A program made the position numbers and the translations under genes. A stretch of DNA of 57,732 nucleotides from Mycobacterium sp. E183 (GTDB lineage Bacteria; Actinomycetota; Actinomycetes; Mycobacteriales; Mycobacteriaceae). Within the stretch, counting starts at the first letter, position 1; each line of letters begins with the position of its first letter. The stretch spans positions 1 to 57,732 of the forward strand of contig NZ_LZJN01000186.1 in NCBI RefSeq assembly GCF_001667735.1. Reading direction: 5' to 3'. Of the stretch, positions 1 to 7,544 are shown one piece after another. The notes beneath the pieces were generated by a model. It was given only the letters and a program-made list of their open reading frames with translations, had not been told where the DNA came from and did not search any database.

Positions 1-200
1 ACCTGCACATCGTCGGACCCAACATGGCCACCCAGCCCTACGGCATCGGGGTCAACCTGACCAACACCGGGCTGGTCCGGTTCGTCAACGGCACCCTGGA
101 GCGGATCCGCCGCGACGGCACGTGGAACACGTTGTACCGCAAGTGGTTGACGGTGCTGGGGCCCGCGCCCGCGCCACCGACGCCGAGGTATCTGGACTGA
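1..200 (+). pseudogene. glnH: glnH 3' fragment (solute-binding lipoprotein, C-terminal part), cut by the window edge
   Basis: Reading from base 3, this frame gives the last 65 residues of a GlnH-type periplasmic binding protein, ending in PTPRYLD with TGA at 198-200. The first 25 or so residues duplicate residues encoded by the minus-strand glnH part at 506-1362. The final 40 residues (from RFVNGT onward) are missing from that minus-strand copy. Joining the two pieces gives about 326 residues, close to the 328 I recall for M. tuberculosis GlnH. The stop overlaps the pknG start by one base (TGATG), as expected for a glnH-pknG operon. The orientation is opposite to glnX, so it is displaced by the foldback. 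Confidence 0.85.
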
Positions 201-544
201 TGGCCGAGTCGGAGAAGATCGAGCAGCCGGAAACCGGCGCCGACGAAAGCCCGGGCACCCAACCGCCGGACACGCAGGGCGGCGGCCCGACCACGGGGCG
301 CATCCAGGCCACCCAGGCGCTGTTCCGACCCGACTTCGACGATGACGACGACGACTTTCCGCACATCTCGCTGGGCACCCTGGACAGCGATCCGCAAGAC
401 CGGGTGACGGTGGGGACGCGGGTGCTGCCACCGGTCCGCCACCTCGGCGGCGGCCTGGTCGAGATTCCGCGGGTGCGCGACATCGACCCGCTCGAGGCCC
501 TGATGACCAGCCCGGTGTTGGTCAGGTTGACCCCGATGCCGTAG
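200..544 (+). pseudogene. pknG: pknG 5' fragment (Ser/Thr protein kinase G N-terminus), chimeric end
   Basis: The frame starts at ATG 200 (MAESEKIEQPETG) and carries the disordered acidic N-terminus typical of mycobacterial PknG: a phosphoacceptor-like TQ segment, an acidic FRPDFDDDDDDFPH stretch and the VRHLGGGLVEIPR...IDPLEALMT segment. After about 106 residues it passes into antisense glnH and stops at 542-544. The rubredoxin-like CxxCG motifs, the kinase domain and the TPR domain that follow in intact PknG (about 750 residues) are all absent. Known biology: PknG senses amino-acid availability through GlnH and GlnX and controls GarA and the TCA cycle. This copy cannot encode a kinase; a full copy may lie outside the window. 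Confidence 0.88.
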
Positions 545-1362
545 GGCTGGGTGGCCATGTTGGGTCCGACGATGTGCAGGTAGGGGTCCTCCTCGACCAG
601 CCCGGCCAGGATCGAGTCGTCGGTGCTGACGGCGTCGATCTCGCGCTGCTGCATCGCCACCAGGCAGTCGGCCCAGTTGACCACCGACACCACGATCGGC
701 GGCGGGTCGATCTGGCGGATCCGGTGCAGCGACGTGGTGCCCTTGGCCACGCACACCCGCTTGCCCGACAGGTCGCTCACCTTGGCGATCGGGGAATCCC
801 GCGGCGTCAGGATGCGCTGGTTGGCGTCGAGGTAGACGGTCGAGAAGTTGACCTGCTTGCGCCGGTCGCAGGTGATGGTCATGGTCTTGACCACCACGTC
901 GACTTCGGAGTGCTGCAGGGCGGTGACGCGCTCGTCGGACGACAAGATGCGGTATTCGACGTGCGACGGGGCGCCGAAGATGTCGCGGGCGATCTCCCCG
1001 GCGATGTCGACGTCGAAACCGGTGATCTCGCCGGTGATCGGGTCGCGGAAGCTGAACAGGTTGCTGCCGATGTCGAGCCCGACGATCAGCCGGCCGCGGG
1101 CGCGGATGTCGGCGACCGCTGCGTCCGCCTCGGCCTTGGTGGGGAAGGGCCGCAGGCTCGCGGTCAGGTCGCAGCTCTGGCTGGCGTCGTCGGCCGGCAG
1201 TGGCGGCTCCGGCGGCAGCTGCTGCATGCCGACCGGGGTGGGCGGCGGCAACGTCGGCACGTTGGGAACCGACAGCGATTCCGTGTGCGAGCAGCCCGCG
1301 ACCGCGGCCACCGCGGCGAGCGCGGCGCCCGCCCGCCGCAACCGGCCCGGCCGCGTCGTCAT
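506..1362 (-). pseudogene. glnH: glnH 5' part (amino-acid-binding lipoprotein), 3' end replaced by inverted sequence
   Basis: The start is ATG 1362 (MTTRPGRLRRAG), overlapping the glnX stop as ATGA. A lipoprotein signal ends in VAGC with Cys24, followed by a type-3 solute-binding domain (LIVGLDIGSNLFSFRDP, GFDVDIAGEIARDIFG, VNFSTVYLDANQRIL). Homology ends after NLTNTGLV at about residue 286. Beyond that the strand reads the complement of pknG, leaving a 425-codon chimeric frame down to 85. The family binds Asp/Glu-type amino acids outside the membrane and signals with GlnX to PknG. The missing 40 C-terminal residues lie on the plus strand at 78-200. If the foldback is an assembly error, the real gene is intact. 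Confidence 0.88.
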
Positions 1363-2678
1363 CGATACTCTCTCAGCCGGGGCCACAGGCCCAGGGCCAC
1401 CGCGATGGCGGCGCCGAGGCTGAGCACCACGCCGCCCACCTGGGCGCCGGACAGCCCGCTGCGCGCGCTCAGGACGTCGTTGCGCAGGTGGTTGCGGCTC
1501 TGGTCGATGGCCTTCACCAACTGGTCCTCGAGCTTGTCGAATGCCGGGGTGGAGTCGTCCTCGCTGCTGCCGAGCGCCACCTGCGTGGCCGCGCGGTAGT
1601 TGCCCACCGAGATGTAGGAGTTGATTCTGTCGTTGGCCTGCCGCCAGCGCAGCAGCAGCTGGTCGGCGCCCTCCAGGTCGGGCTTGTCGACGGCGTCGCT
1701 GCGGACCATGTACTGGTCGAGCTGGGAGTGCATGGAGTCGATGCGCTGATAGAACGACTGCTTGCGCTTCTCCTCGTCTCCGCGGCGGATCAGCGACAGC
1801 GTCTCGTCGGCGCGGGCCTGCTGGGCGGTGATCGCGACGTTGGTCACGATCCGCAGCGAGTCCGCGGCGGTGTTCTTGGCGCTACGGCTGGCGGCCGTGG
1901 AGATCGTTAGCGCAGTTCCGACCCATACCACCATGACGAGAATAGCGAGGCCGCCCACGACCAGTCCCGGGTTGATCCGGCGCCTGGTGCGCCGGGCCAG
2001 CCACCGATGGGAGAAGGCGCCGAAGACCGCGGTCGCGGTGACCACCAGGATGACCGGCGCGGGAATCTGCGTGGACGCGGTGGTTTCGGCGTCCACCCGC
2101 TCCGACGTCGCCTGATACAGCTGCGCCGCGTCGGGCAGGATCGTCGACTGCATGAGCCCCGAGGCTTCCGACAGGTACGACGAACCGACCGGGTTGCCCT
2201 CCCGGTTGTTGGTGCGGGCGATTTCGATCAGGCCGGTGTAGACGGCCAGCTCGGCGTTGATCCGGCCCAGCAGCTGCACCAGCGGTTCGTCGGTCAGCCC
2301 GCTGGACGCCCGGGTCACCGCCACCGTCGCGTCGGTGATGGCCTGCTCGTAGCGCTGGCGGACGGGCGGCGGCTCGGCCTCGGCGATGAACGCCGTGGCC
2401 GCCGCGGCGTCGGCCACCGAGAGGGTCGTGTAGAGCCGTCCGGCGGCGAACGACAGCGGTTCGGTGTGGTTGAGCACCGTGGTCAGCACCTGCTGGCGGT
2501 GGTTGATGGTGGTCGACGTGGCGAAGGCGCAGATGCCGCCGAGCACGGCCAGCACGATTCCGATGCTGAGGATGCGGCCGGGTGTGGTGGAGATGAACCA
2601 CCAACGCGGGTGGGCTGGTTCGGCCGGCGACCGCGACCCCTGCGGTTCCGTCGACGGGTGCGCCAGCTCAACCGTCAC
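1359..2678 (-). CDS. glnX: GlnX-type membrane sensor/adaptor protein
   Basis: This 439-residue protein has the same length as I recall for M. tuberculosis Rv0412c (GlnX). Hydrophobic segments lie near residues 35-55, 205-222, 234-258 and 412-432. They bracket two helical extracytoplasmic regions rich in Ala, Glu and Gln, a layout like four-helix sensor domains. There is no catalytic motif. Established knowledge: GlnX links the binding protein GlnH to the kinase PknG in sensing of aspartate/glutamate. The stop overlaps the glnH start (ATGA), supporting a glnX-glnH-pknG operon. mutT3 is divergent, with about 100 bp between the starts. Confidence 0.88.
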   Translation of the reverse strand: MTVELAHPSTEPQGSRSPAEPAHPRWWFISTTPGRILSIGIVLAVLGGICAFATSTTINHRQQVLTTVLNHTEPLSFAAGRLYTTLSVADAAAATAFIAEAEPPPVRQRYEQAITDATVAVTRASSGLTDEPLVQLLGRINAELAVYTGLIEIARTNNREGNPVGSSYLSEASGLMQSTILPDAAQLYQATSERVDAETTASTQIPAPVILVVTATAVFGAFSHRWLARRTRRRINPGLVVGGLAILVMVVWVGTALTISTAASRSAKNTAADSLRIVTNVAITAQQARADETLSLIRRGDEEKRKQSFYQRIDSMHSQLDQYMVRSDAVDKPDLEGADQLLLRWRQANDRINSYISVGNYRAATQVALGSSEDDSTPAFDKLEDQLVKAIDQSRNHLRNDVLSARSGLSGAQVGGVVLSLGAAIAVALGLWPRLREYR

Positions 2679-2779
2679 GTCGAATCAGCCCTCATCTTTC
2701 GCGGCCACTGGAACGCTGCACGAAACTCTATAAGCGAATTCTAAGAGAATGTCGCGGCAGATGGGTGGAGGCAGACCAA

Positions 2780-3448
2780 TTGACCAGCCGATCACGTGCA
2801 TATCCTGAACGCGTGCAGGGCGACGGTGACGGCTGGGTGGTTTCCGACAGCGGCGCCCACTATTGGGGCCGTTTCGGCGCGGCGGGTCTGCTGCTGCGCG
2901 CCCCGCGGCCGGACGGCACCCCCGCGGTGCTGTTGCAGCATCGCGCGGTGTGGAGCCACCAGGGCGGGACCTGGGGACTTCCGGGCGGGGCGCGGGACAG
3001 CCACGAGACCCCGGAGGAGACGGCCGTCCGCGAGGCGCACGAGGAGGCCGGCCTGCAGGGCGAGCTGCTGACCGTGCGGTCCGCGGTGGTCACCGCCGAG
3101 GTCGCCGGGCTCGGCGGCACGCGCTGGACCTACACCACGGTCGTCGCCGACGCGGCCGAGCCGCTGCCCACCGTGCCCAACCGGGAGAGCGCCGAGATGC
3201 GCTGGGTCGCCGAGGACGAGGTGGCCGAGTTGCCGCTGCACCCCGGCTTCGCGGCGAGCTGGCAACGGCTGCGCACCGCCACGGCGCTGGTGCCGCTGGG
3301 CCAGGGCGACGAACGACGGCGTCACCTGCCGCGCACGATCGAGATCGAGGCCGGCGTCTTCGTCTGGTGCATGCCGGGCCCCCCGCTGCAGGCCGACACG
3401 GCGCCGCTGCATCCCCGCATCAGCTCCGTGCTGCAAGCGCTGAGCTGA
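2780..3448 (+). CDS. mutT3: Nudix hydrolase, MutT3 type
   Basis: This is a single-domain Nudix hydrolase of about 222 residues. The Nudix box is complete: G-x5-E-x7-RE-xx-EE-x-G around residues 70-92 (GARDSHE...REAHEEAGL). Family role: hydrolysis of oxidised or other nucleotide diphosphate derivatives (8-oxo-dGTP sanitation) in the cytoplasm. The start is uncertain. An in-frame GTG lies at 2765, but GGAGG at 2767-2771 sits 8 bases before TTG 2780, so TTG is preferred. The C-terminus overlaps the convergent thiE end by 29 bp. Gene order and sequence resemble Rv0413. Confidence 0.88.
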   Translation: MTSRSRAYPERVQGDGDGWVVSDSGAHYWGRFGAAGLLLRAPRPDGTPAVLLQHRAVWSHQGGTWGLPGGARDSHETPEETAVREAHEEAGLQGELLTVRSAVVTAEVAGLGGTRWTYTTVVADAAEPLPTVPNRESAEMRWVAEDEVAELPLHPGFAASWQRLRTATALVPLGQGDERRRHLPRTIEIEAGVFVWCMPGPPLQADTAPLHPRISSVLQALS

Positions 3449-4091
3449 GCCGCTGCGCCGCCGCGCGCGGGTCGGAGGCCGCGGTGATCGCCCGCACCAC
3501 CACGATGCGCCGGGCGCCGGCGGCGAGCACTTCCGGCAGCCGCTGCTCGTCGATGCCGCCGATGGCGAACCACGGCTTGTCGCCGCCGAAACCGGCCGCC
3601 GCCCGCACCAGCCCCAGGCCCGGGGCGTCCCTGCCCGGCTTGGTCGGGGTGGGCCAGCACGGGCCGACGCAGAAGTAGTCGGCCTCGCCCTCGGCGGCAG
3701 CGGCGGCCTGGTCGACGTCGTGGCTGGACAGGCCGAGCAGCACGTCCGGGCCGAGGAATTCGCGGGCCACGTCCAGCGGCAGGTCGCCCTGCCCCAGGTG
3801 CAGCACGTCGGCGCCGGCGGCGCGGGCGATGTCGGCCCGATCGTTCACCGCGAACAGCGCGTGGTGACGCCTGGCCGCGTCGGCCAGGACCTCGCACGCG
3901 GCCAGCTCGTCGCGCGCCTCCAGGGGCCCGAACCGCTGCTCACCGGGTGATCCCTTGTCGCGCAGCTGGATGATGTCGACCCCGCCGGCCAGGGCGGCGT
4001 CGGCGAACTGGGCCAAATCGCCGCGCTCGCGGCGCGCGTCGGTGCAGAGGTATAGCCGCGCGGCCGCCAGCCGGGTAACTCGCTGATGCAC
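3420..4091 (-). CDS. thiE: Thiamine-phosphate synthase
   Basis: This 223-residue TIM-barrel enzyme joins HMP-PP and the thiazole phosphate to thiamine monophosphate. Family signatures include DIIQLRDKG (diphosphate-binding QxR), FAVNDRADIA, LHLGQGDLP, GLSSHD, the catalytic loop YFCVGPCWPTPTKPG and FAIGGID. The start is GTG 4091 (MHQRVTRL). It is divergent from thiO-thiS-thiG and has no TPP riboswitch of its own on this strand. An 18-bp palindrome lies just upstream (4098-4115). The 3' end overlaps mutT3. Confidence 0.95.
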   Translation of the reverse strand: MHQRVTRLAAARLYLCTDARRERGDLAQFADAALAGGVDIIQLRDKGSPGEQRFGPLEARDELAACEVLADAARRHHALFAVNDRADIARAAGADVLHLGQGDLPLDVAREFLGPDVLLGLSSHDVDQAAAAAEGEADYFCVGPCWPTPTKPGRDAPGLGLVRAAAGFGGDKPWFAIGGIDEQRLPEVLAAGARRIVVVRAITAASDPRAAAQRLSSALAARS

Positions 4092-4097
4092 ACCGCG

Positions 4098-4115
4098 ACG
4101 CTAGCGCGCTAGCGT
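4098..4115. promoter_or_regulatory. Perfect 18-bp palindrome between thiE and the thiO riboswitch
   Basis: ACGCTAGCGCGCTAGCGT is its own reverse complement. It lies 6 bases upstream of the thiE start and about 20 bases before the riboswitch of the divergent thiO operon. Its position suits an operator or a shared promoter element, but no regulator is identified. The symmetry is seen directly; the function is inferred. Confidence 0.5.
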
Positions 4116-4133
4116 GGAGGCCGAAGAACGTGC

Positions 4134-4222
4134 AGACACGGGAGTCCCGGGAACGGGGTCTGAGAGTGGGCGCGCCTGCCCTTACCGTCACACCTGATCC
4201 GGGTCATGCCGGCGAAGGGAGG
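4134..4222 (+). promoter_or_regulatory. TPP riboswitch (THI element) controlling thiO-thiS-thiG
   Basis: The conserved elements occur in order: GGGAGTCCCGGGAACGGGG, CTGAGA at 4160-4165, a variable stem, then ACACCTGATCCGGGTCATG and CCGGCGAAGGGA. This is the standard THI box, with one change from the consensus (GGTCATGCC where GGTAATGCC is usual). The 3' side contains GGGAGG at 4217-4222, the apparent Shine-Dalgarno of thiO (ATG 4231). TPP binding would therefore sequester the ribosome site, which points to translational control. Confidence 0.93.
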
Positions 4223-4230
4223 CCCCCGGA

Positions 4231-5253
4231 ATGGACGGGATGCCATCGGAGCTCGGGTCGCTGGCCGTCATCGGTGGCGGCGTCATCGGCCTGGCGGTGG
4301 CGCGCCGGGCGGCGCAGGCCGGGTGGTCGGTGCGGGTGCACCGCACCGCCGAGAACGGCTCGTCGTGGGTCGCCGGCGGCATGCTGGCCCCGCACAGCGA
4401 AGGCTGGCCCGGCGAGGAGCGGTTGCTGCGGCTGGGCCTCGAGTCGCTGCGGCTGTGGCGCGAGGGCGGCTTCCTCGACGGGCTGCCGCCGCAAGTGGTC
4501 ACCGCCCGCGAGTCCATGGTGGTGGCGGTCGACCGGGCCGACGTCGCGGACCTGCGCACCGTCGCCGACTGGCTCTCCGCGCAGGGGCACCCGGTGGTCT
4601 GGGAGTCGGCCGCCCGCGATCTGGAACCGCTGCTGGCGCAAGGCATCCGGCATGGCTTTCGGGCGCCCACCGAGCTGGCCGTGGACAACCGCGCGGTGCT
4701 GGACGGCCTGTCCGCGGCGTGCGAGCGCCTCGGCGTGCGCTGGGCGCCGCCGGCGCGCGACCTGTCGGTCGACGGCGACGCCGTGGTGATCGCCAACGGG
4801 ATCGACGCCCCCGCGCTGTGGCCGGGCCTGCCGGTGCGGCCGGTGAAGGGCGAGGTGCTGCGGTTGCGGTGGCGGCGTGGGTGTATGCCGGTGCCGCAGC
4901 GCGTCATTCGCGCCCGCGTCCACGGGCGCCAGGTGTACCTGGTTCCCCGCGCCGACGGGGTGGTCGTCGGCGCCACCCAATACGAACACGGGCGCGACAC
5001 CGCCCCGGTGGTGTCGGGGGTGCGGGACCTGCTCGACGACGCCTGCGCGGTGTTGCCGGCGCTCGGCGAATACGAGTTAGCCGAGTGCGCCGCCGGGCTG
5101 CGGCCGATGACGCCCGACAACCTTCCCCTGGTGCAACGCCTCGACGAACGGACGCTGGTGGCCGGCGGCCACGGCCGGTCCGGCTTCCTGCTGGCGCCGT
5201 GGACCGCCGAACAGATCGTGTCCGAACTGGCCCCGGTCGGAGCCCGGTCATGA
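4231..5253 (+). CDS. thiO: Glycine oxidase ThiO
   Basis: This 340-residue FAD-dependent D-amino-acid-oxidase-family enzyme supplies dehydroglycine (iminoacetate) for thiazole synthesis. The N-terminus has the dinucleotide motif VIGGGVIGLAVA (residues 13-24). WVAGGMLAPHSE follows, and the C-terminal flavin/substrate segment reads CAAGLRPMTPDNLPL and GGHGRSGFLLAP. ATG 4231 lies 8 bases after the riboswitch-embedded GGGAGG. The stop overlaps the thiS start (ATGA). Length matches the family. Confidence 0.95.
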   Translation: MDGMPSELGSLAVIGGGVIGLAVARRAAQAGWSVRVHRTAENGSSWVAGGMLAPHSEGWPGEERLLRLGLESLRLWREGGFLDGLPPQVVTARESMVVAVDRADVADLRTVADWLSAQGHPVVWESAARDLEPLLAQGIRHGFRAPTELAVDNRAVLDGLSAACERLGVRWAPPARDLSVDGDAVVIANGIDAPALWPGLPVRPVKGEVLRLRWRRGCMPVPQRVIRARVHGRQVYLVPRADGVVVGATQYEHGRDTAPVVSGVRDLLDDACAVLPALGEYELAECAAGLRPMTPDNLPLVQRLDERTLVAGGHGRSGFLLAPWTAEQIVSELAPVGARS

Positions 5254-5447
5254 TCGTCGTGGTCAACGAGCGGAAGGTCGAGGTCGACGAGCGAACCACG
5301 GTGGCCGCGCTGCTGGAGTCGCTCGGCTACCCGGACCGCGGCGTCGCGGTGGCGATGGACGACGCCGTTCTGCCCCGATCCCGTTGGAGCGCAACGCTTT
5401 CCGACGGTTCTCGGCTCGAGGTGCTGACGGCGGTGCAGGGTGGCTGA
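5250..5447 (+). CDS. thiS: Sulfur carrier protein ThiS
   Basis: This 65-residue ubiquitin-fold protein starts MIVVVNERKVEVDE and ends in the diagnostic Gly-Gly (TAVQGG). The terminal Gly is adenylated and thiocarboxylated, and delivers sulfur to ThiG for the thiazole ring. It overlaps thiO by 4 bases and thiG by 8 bases, so the three genes are translationally coupled under the upstream riboswitch. Confidence 0.95.
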   Translation: MIVVVNERKVEVDERTTVAALLESLGYPDRGVAVAMDDAVLPRSRWSATLSDGSRLEVLTAVQGG

Positions 5448-6198
5448 AACCAAACTCACCATCGGGGATCGCAGCTTCGCTTCGCGGCTGATCATGGGCA
5501 CCGGGGGAGCGACCAGCCTGGCCGCCCTGGAGGAGGCGCTGGTCGCATCGGGTACCGAGCTGACCACCGTCGCGATGCGGCGGGTCGACGCCGAGGGCGG
5601 TACCGGCCTGCTCGACCTGCTCAACCGGCTCGGCATCACACCGCTGCCCAACACCGCGGGCTGCCGCAGCGCGGCGGAGGCGGTGCTCACTGCGCAGCTG
5701 GCCCGCGAGGCGTTGAACACCAATTGGGTCAAGCTGGAGGTGATCGCCGACGAGCGCACGCTGTTGCCCGACGCGGTCGAATTGGTCCGGGCGGCGGAGC
5801 AATTGGTCGACGACGGGTTCGTCGTGCTGCCCTACACGAACGACGACCCGGTGCTTGCCCGTCGGCTCGAGGACGCCGGCTGCGCGGCGGTCATGCCGCT
5901 GGGGTCGCCCATCGGCACCGGCCTGGGCATCACCAACCCGCACAACATCGAGATGATAGTCGCGCGCGCCGGCGTCCCGGTGGTGCTCGACGCCGGCATC
6001 GGCACCGCGAGCGACGCCGCGCTTGCGATGGAGTTGGGTTGCGACGCCGTACTTTTGGCTACCGCGGTGACCCGGGCCGCCGATCCGGCGACGATGGCGG
6101 CCGCGATGGCCGCCGCCGTCACCGCGGGCTATCTGGCCCGCCGTGCGGGGCGTATTCCCAAGCGCTTCTGGGCGCAGGCGTCCAGCCCTCAGCGATGA
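5440..6198 (+). CDS. thiG: Thiazole synthase ThiG
   Basis: This 252-residue TIM barrel starts at GTG 5440 inside the end of thiS. Lys98 in NWVKLEVI is the expected Schiff-base residue with 1-deoxyxylulose 5-phosphate. PNTAGCRSAAEAV, MPLGSPIGTGLGI and VLDAGIGTASDAA are the phosphate-binding and family signatures. It forms the thiazole phosphate together with ThiS and ThiO products. The stop overlaps the start of the next gene (ATGA), which is unrelated in sequence to thiamine enzymes. Confidence 0.96.
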   Translation: MAETKLTIGDRSFASRLIMGTGGATSLAALEEALVASGTELTTVAMRRVDAEGGTGLLDLLNRLGITPLPNTAGCRSAAEAVLTAQLAREALNTNWVKLEVIADERTLLPDAVELVRAAEQLVDDGFVVLPYTNDDPVLARRLEDAGCAAVMPLGSPIGTGLGITNPHNIEMIVARAGVPVVLDAGIGTASDAALAMELGCDAVLLATAVTRAADPATMAAAMAAAVTAGYLARRAGRIPKRFWAQASSPQR

Positions 6199-6953
6199 AA
6201 CGCTATGTGGCGCTGGGCAGTTCGATGGCAGCCGGTCCCGGCATCAGGCCCCGCGCTGCAGGCGCTCCCTGGGGCTCGGGCCGGTCGGCGCGCAACTACC
6301 CGCACCTGGTCGCGCGGCGCTGCGGCCTGGACCTGGTAGACGTCACGTTTTCCGGCGCGACCACCGCGCACGTGCTCGCCGATCACCAGCGCGGCGCGCC
6401 ACCCCAGATCACCGCGCTGAACGGGTCGGAAAGCCTGGTGACCATCACGATCGGCGGCAACGACGTCGGCTACATTCCGCTGCTGATGGCCGCGTCGTTG
6501 CCGCGCCCCGTCCGCCGGCTGCCACTGCTCGGTGCGCGCATTGTCGAAATGCTGGACCGCGACGCGCGGATCGAGGCGCTCGACGCGGTGTTCGAATCGT
6601 TGTGCGGGGTCGGACACGCGGTGCGCGAGCGCGCACCGCGGGCCCGGGTCCTATTCGTCGACTACCTGACCGTCCTGCCGCCCGCGGGTGCGCCGGCCGC
6701 GCCGCTTTCGCAAGCGGATGCCGATCTGGGCCGCCACGTGGCCGCGACGCTGGAGCGGCTCACCGCCGACGCGGCGATCGCGACCGGCTGCGAGATCGTC
6801 GGGGCCGCCGCGGCCAGCCGCGAACATCACGCGTGGTCGGGTGACCCTTGGACCACGAGACCCGGTGTGCCGCTGCCGGGCCGAGCGGCGCCGTTGCACC
6901 CGAACGCGGCCGGGATGCGCGCCGTCGCCGAGCTGGTGTCGGCGCTGTTGTGA
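6195..6953 (+). CDS. SGNH/GDSL-type hydrolase
   Basis: This 252-residue SGNH-fold esterase/lipase has block I YVALGSSMAAGPG (nucleophile Ser9 or Ser10), block II Gly in FSGATTAHVL, block III GGND at 97-100 and block V PLHPNAAGM with the catalytic His. The GDSL Asp is replaced by a Ser (GSSM). No signal peptide is evident, so it is probably cytoplasmic. The start overlaps the thiG stop (ATGA), so it is translated with the thiazole operon and falls under the same riboswitch. No thiamine role is known for the family; co-expression may be incidental. Confidence 0.85.
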   Translation: MKRYVALGSSMAAGPGIRPRAAGAPWGSGRSARNYPHLVARRCGLDLVDVTFSGATTAHVLADHQRGAPPQITALNGSESLVTITIGGNDVGYIPLLMAASLPRPVRRLPLLGARIVEMLDRDARIEALDAVFESLCGVGHAVRERAPRARVLFVDYLTVLPPAGAPAAPLSQADADLGRHVAATLERLTADAAIATGCEIVGAAAASREHHAWSGDPWTTRPGVPLPGRAAPLHPNAAGMRAVAELVSALL

Positions 6954-6957
6954 CGGG

Positions 6958-7479
6958 TCAGCCGTTCGTGCGCCACCACTGGTAGAGGGCGTTGACGTCG
7001 GAGTTGGCCGCGGTGAGGTGGCCCAACACGTTCTTGGCGTCGGTGGTCCAGGTGAGCGTCGCGTAGTTCTTGTAGGTGCCGCAGGCGATCTGGCCGCCCG
7101 TCTGGCCGTTCTGCTTCCAGGTGCCCGGTGACTGCCCGGCGTCCCCGCACGCGGCCAGGGACACGTCCTTGATGGTGGAACTGAACGCGGCGCCCAGGTT
7201 GGTGCCGTTGGAGAACAGGGCGTAGACGCCGGAGCCGGGTCCGCTGGGGTCGGGGCTCTGCCCGCACAGGAGTTCGGCCAGTTCGCCGGATTCGGTCAGC
7301 TCCTGCGGCTTGCAGTTGTTGAGGCCGTAGCCCTTCGAGAGGTTGGCGGCCAGCGTGTTCATGTCGGCGGCGCTGCCCGTGTTGGGTTCCGCCACCGCGA
7401 TGGCGCTACCGGCGAAAGCCAGACATCCGGTGAAAGCTGCGGCCGACGCGGCTCGCAGCGCGGTGGTGAGATGTGACAT
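6958..7479 (-). CDS. Small secreted Cys-containing protein (paralogue 1)
   Basis: This 173-residue protein has an N-terminal signal peptide (MSHLTTALRAASAAAF...AIAVA, cleavage near residue 30). The mature domain holds four conserved Cys (NNC, LLCGQ, ACGD, ACGT), probably two disulfides, and ends LYQWWRTNG. GGGAGG precedes the ATG. It is closely similar throughout to the neighbour at 7545-8069, so the pair is a tandem duplication. The same CGQ...CG..SP.TW...CGT...WW pattern is, from memory, found as an extracellular domain of some mycobacterial proteins, including kinase tails. Function is unknown. Confidence 0.85.
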   Translation of the reverse strand: MSHLTTALRAASAAAFTGCLAFAGSAIAVAEPNTGSAADMNTLAANLSKGYGLNNCKPQELTESGELAELLCGQSPDPSGPGSGVYALFSNGTNLGAAFSSTIKDVSLAACGDAGQSPGTWKQNGQTGGQIACGTYKNYATLTWTTDAKNVLGHLTAANSDVNALYQWWRTNG

Positions 7480-7544
7480 TTTCGTTGCCTCCCTGCGGTT
7501 GTTGGATGGGTGATGCAGAAAACTGTTGCCCCCCAACAGAAGTT

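Larger units (their letters stand above)
1..581. repeat. Inverted repeat (foldback) with 77-bp arms and 427-bp loop
   Basis: Positions 1-77 are the exact reverse complement of 505-581 (base k pairs with base 582-k). Pairing fails at 78/504, and the left arm runs off the window. Both arms carry the same part of glnH, in opposite orientation. The loop (78-504) carries the 3' end of glnH and the first part of pknG. At the right junction the pknG sequence runs into antisense glnH through a short stretch compatible with both genes (GACCAGCCCGGTG). That is the signature of a microhomology foldback chimera, or of a genuine short inversion. The repeat is seen directly; its cause is inferred. Confidence 0.93.

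Noticed and set aside
85..1362. A continuous 425-codon minus-strand frame that could be annotated as one glnH protein
   Set aside because: Homology stops at about residue 286. The remainder is antisense pknG brought in by the foldback, so it is a chimera and not a longer GlnH.
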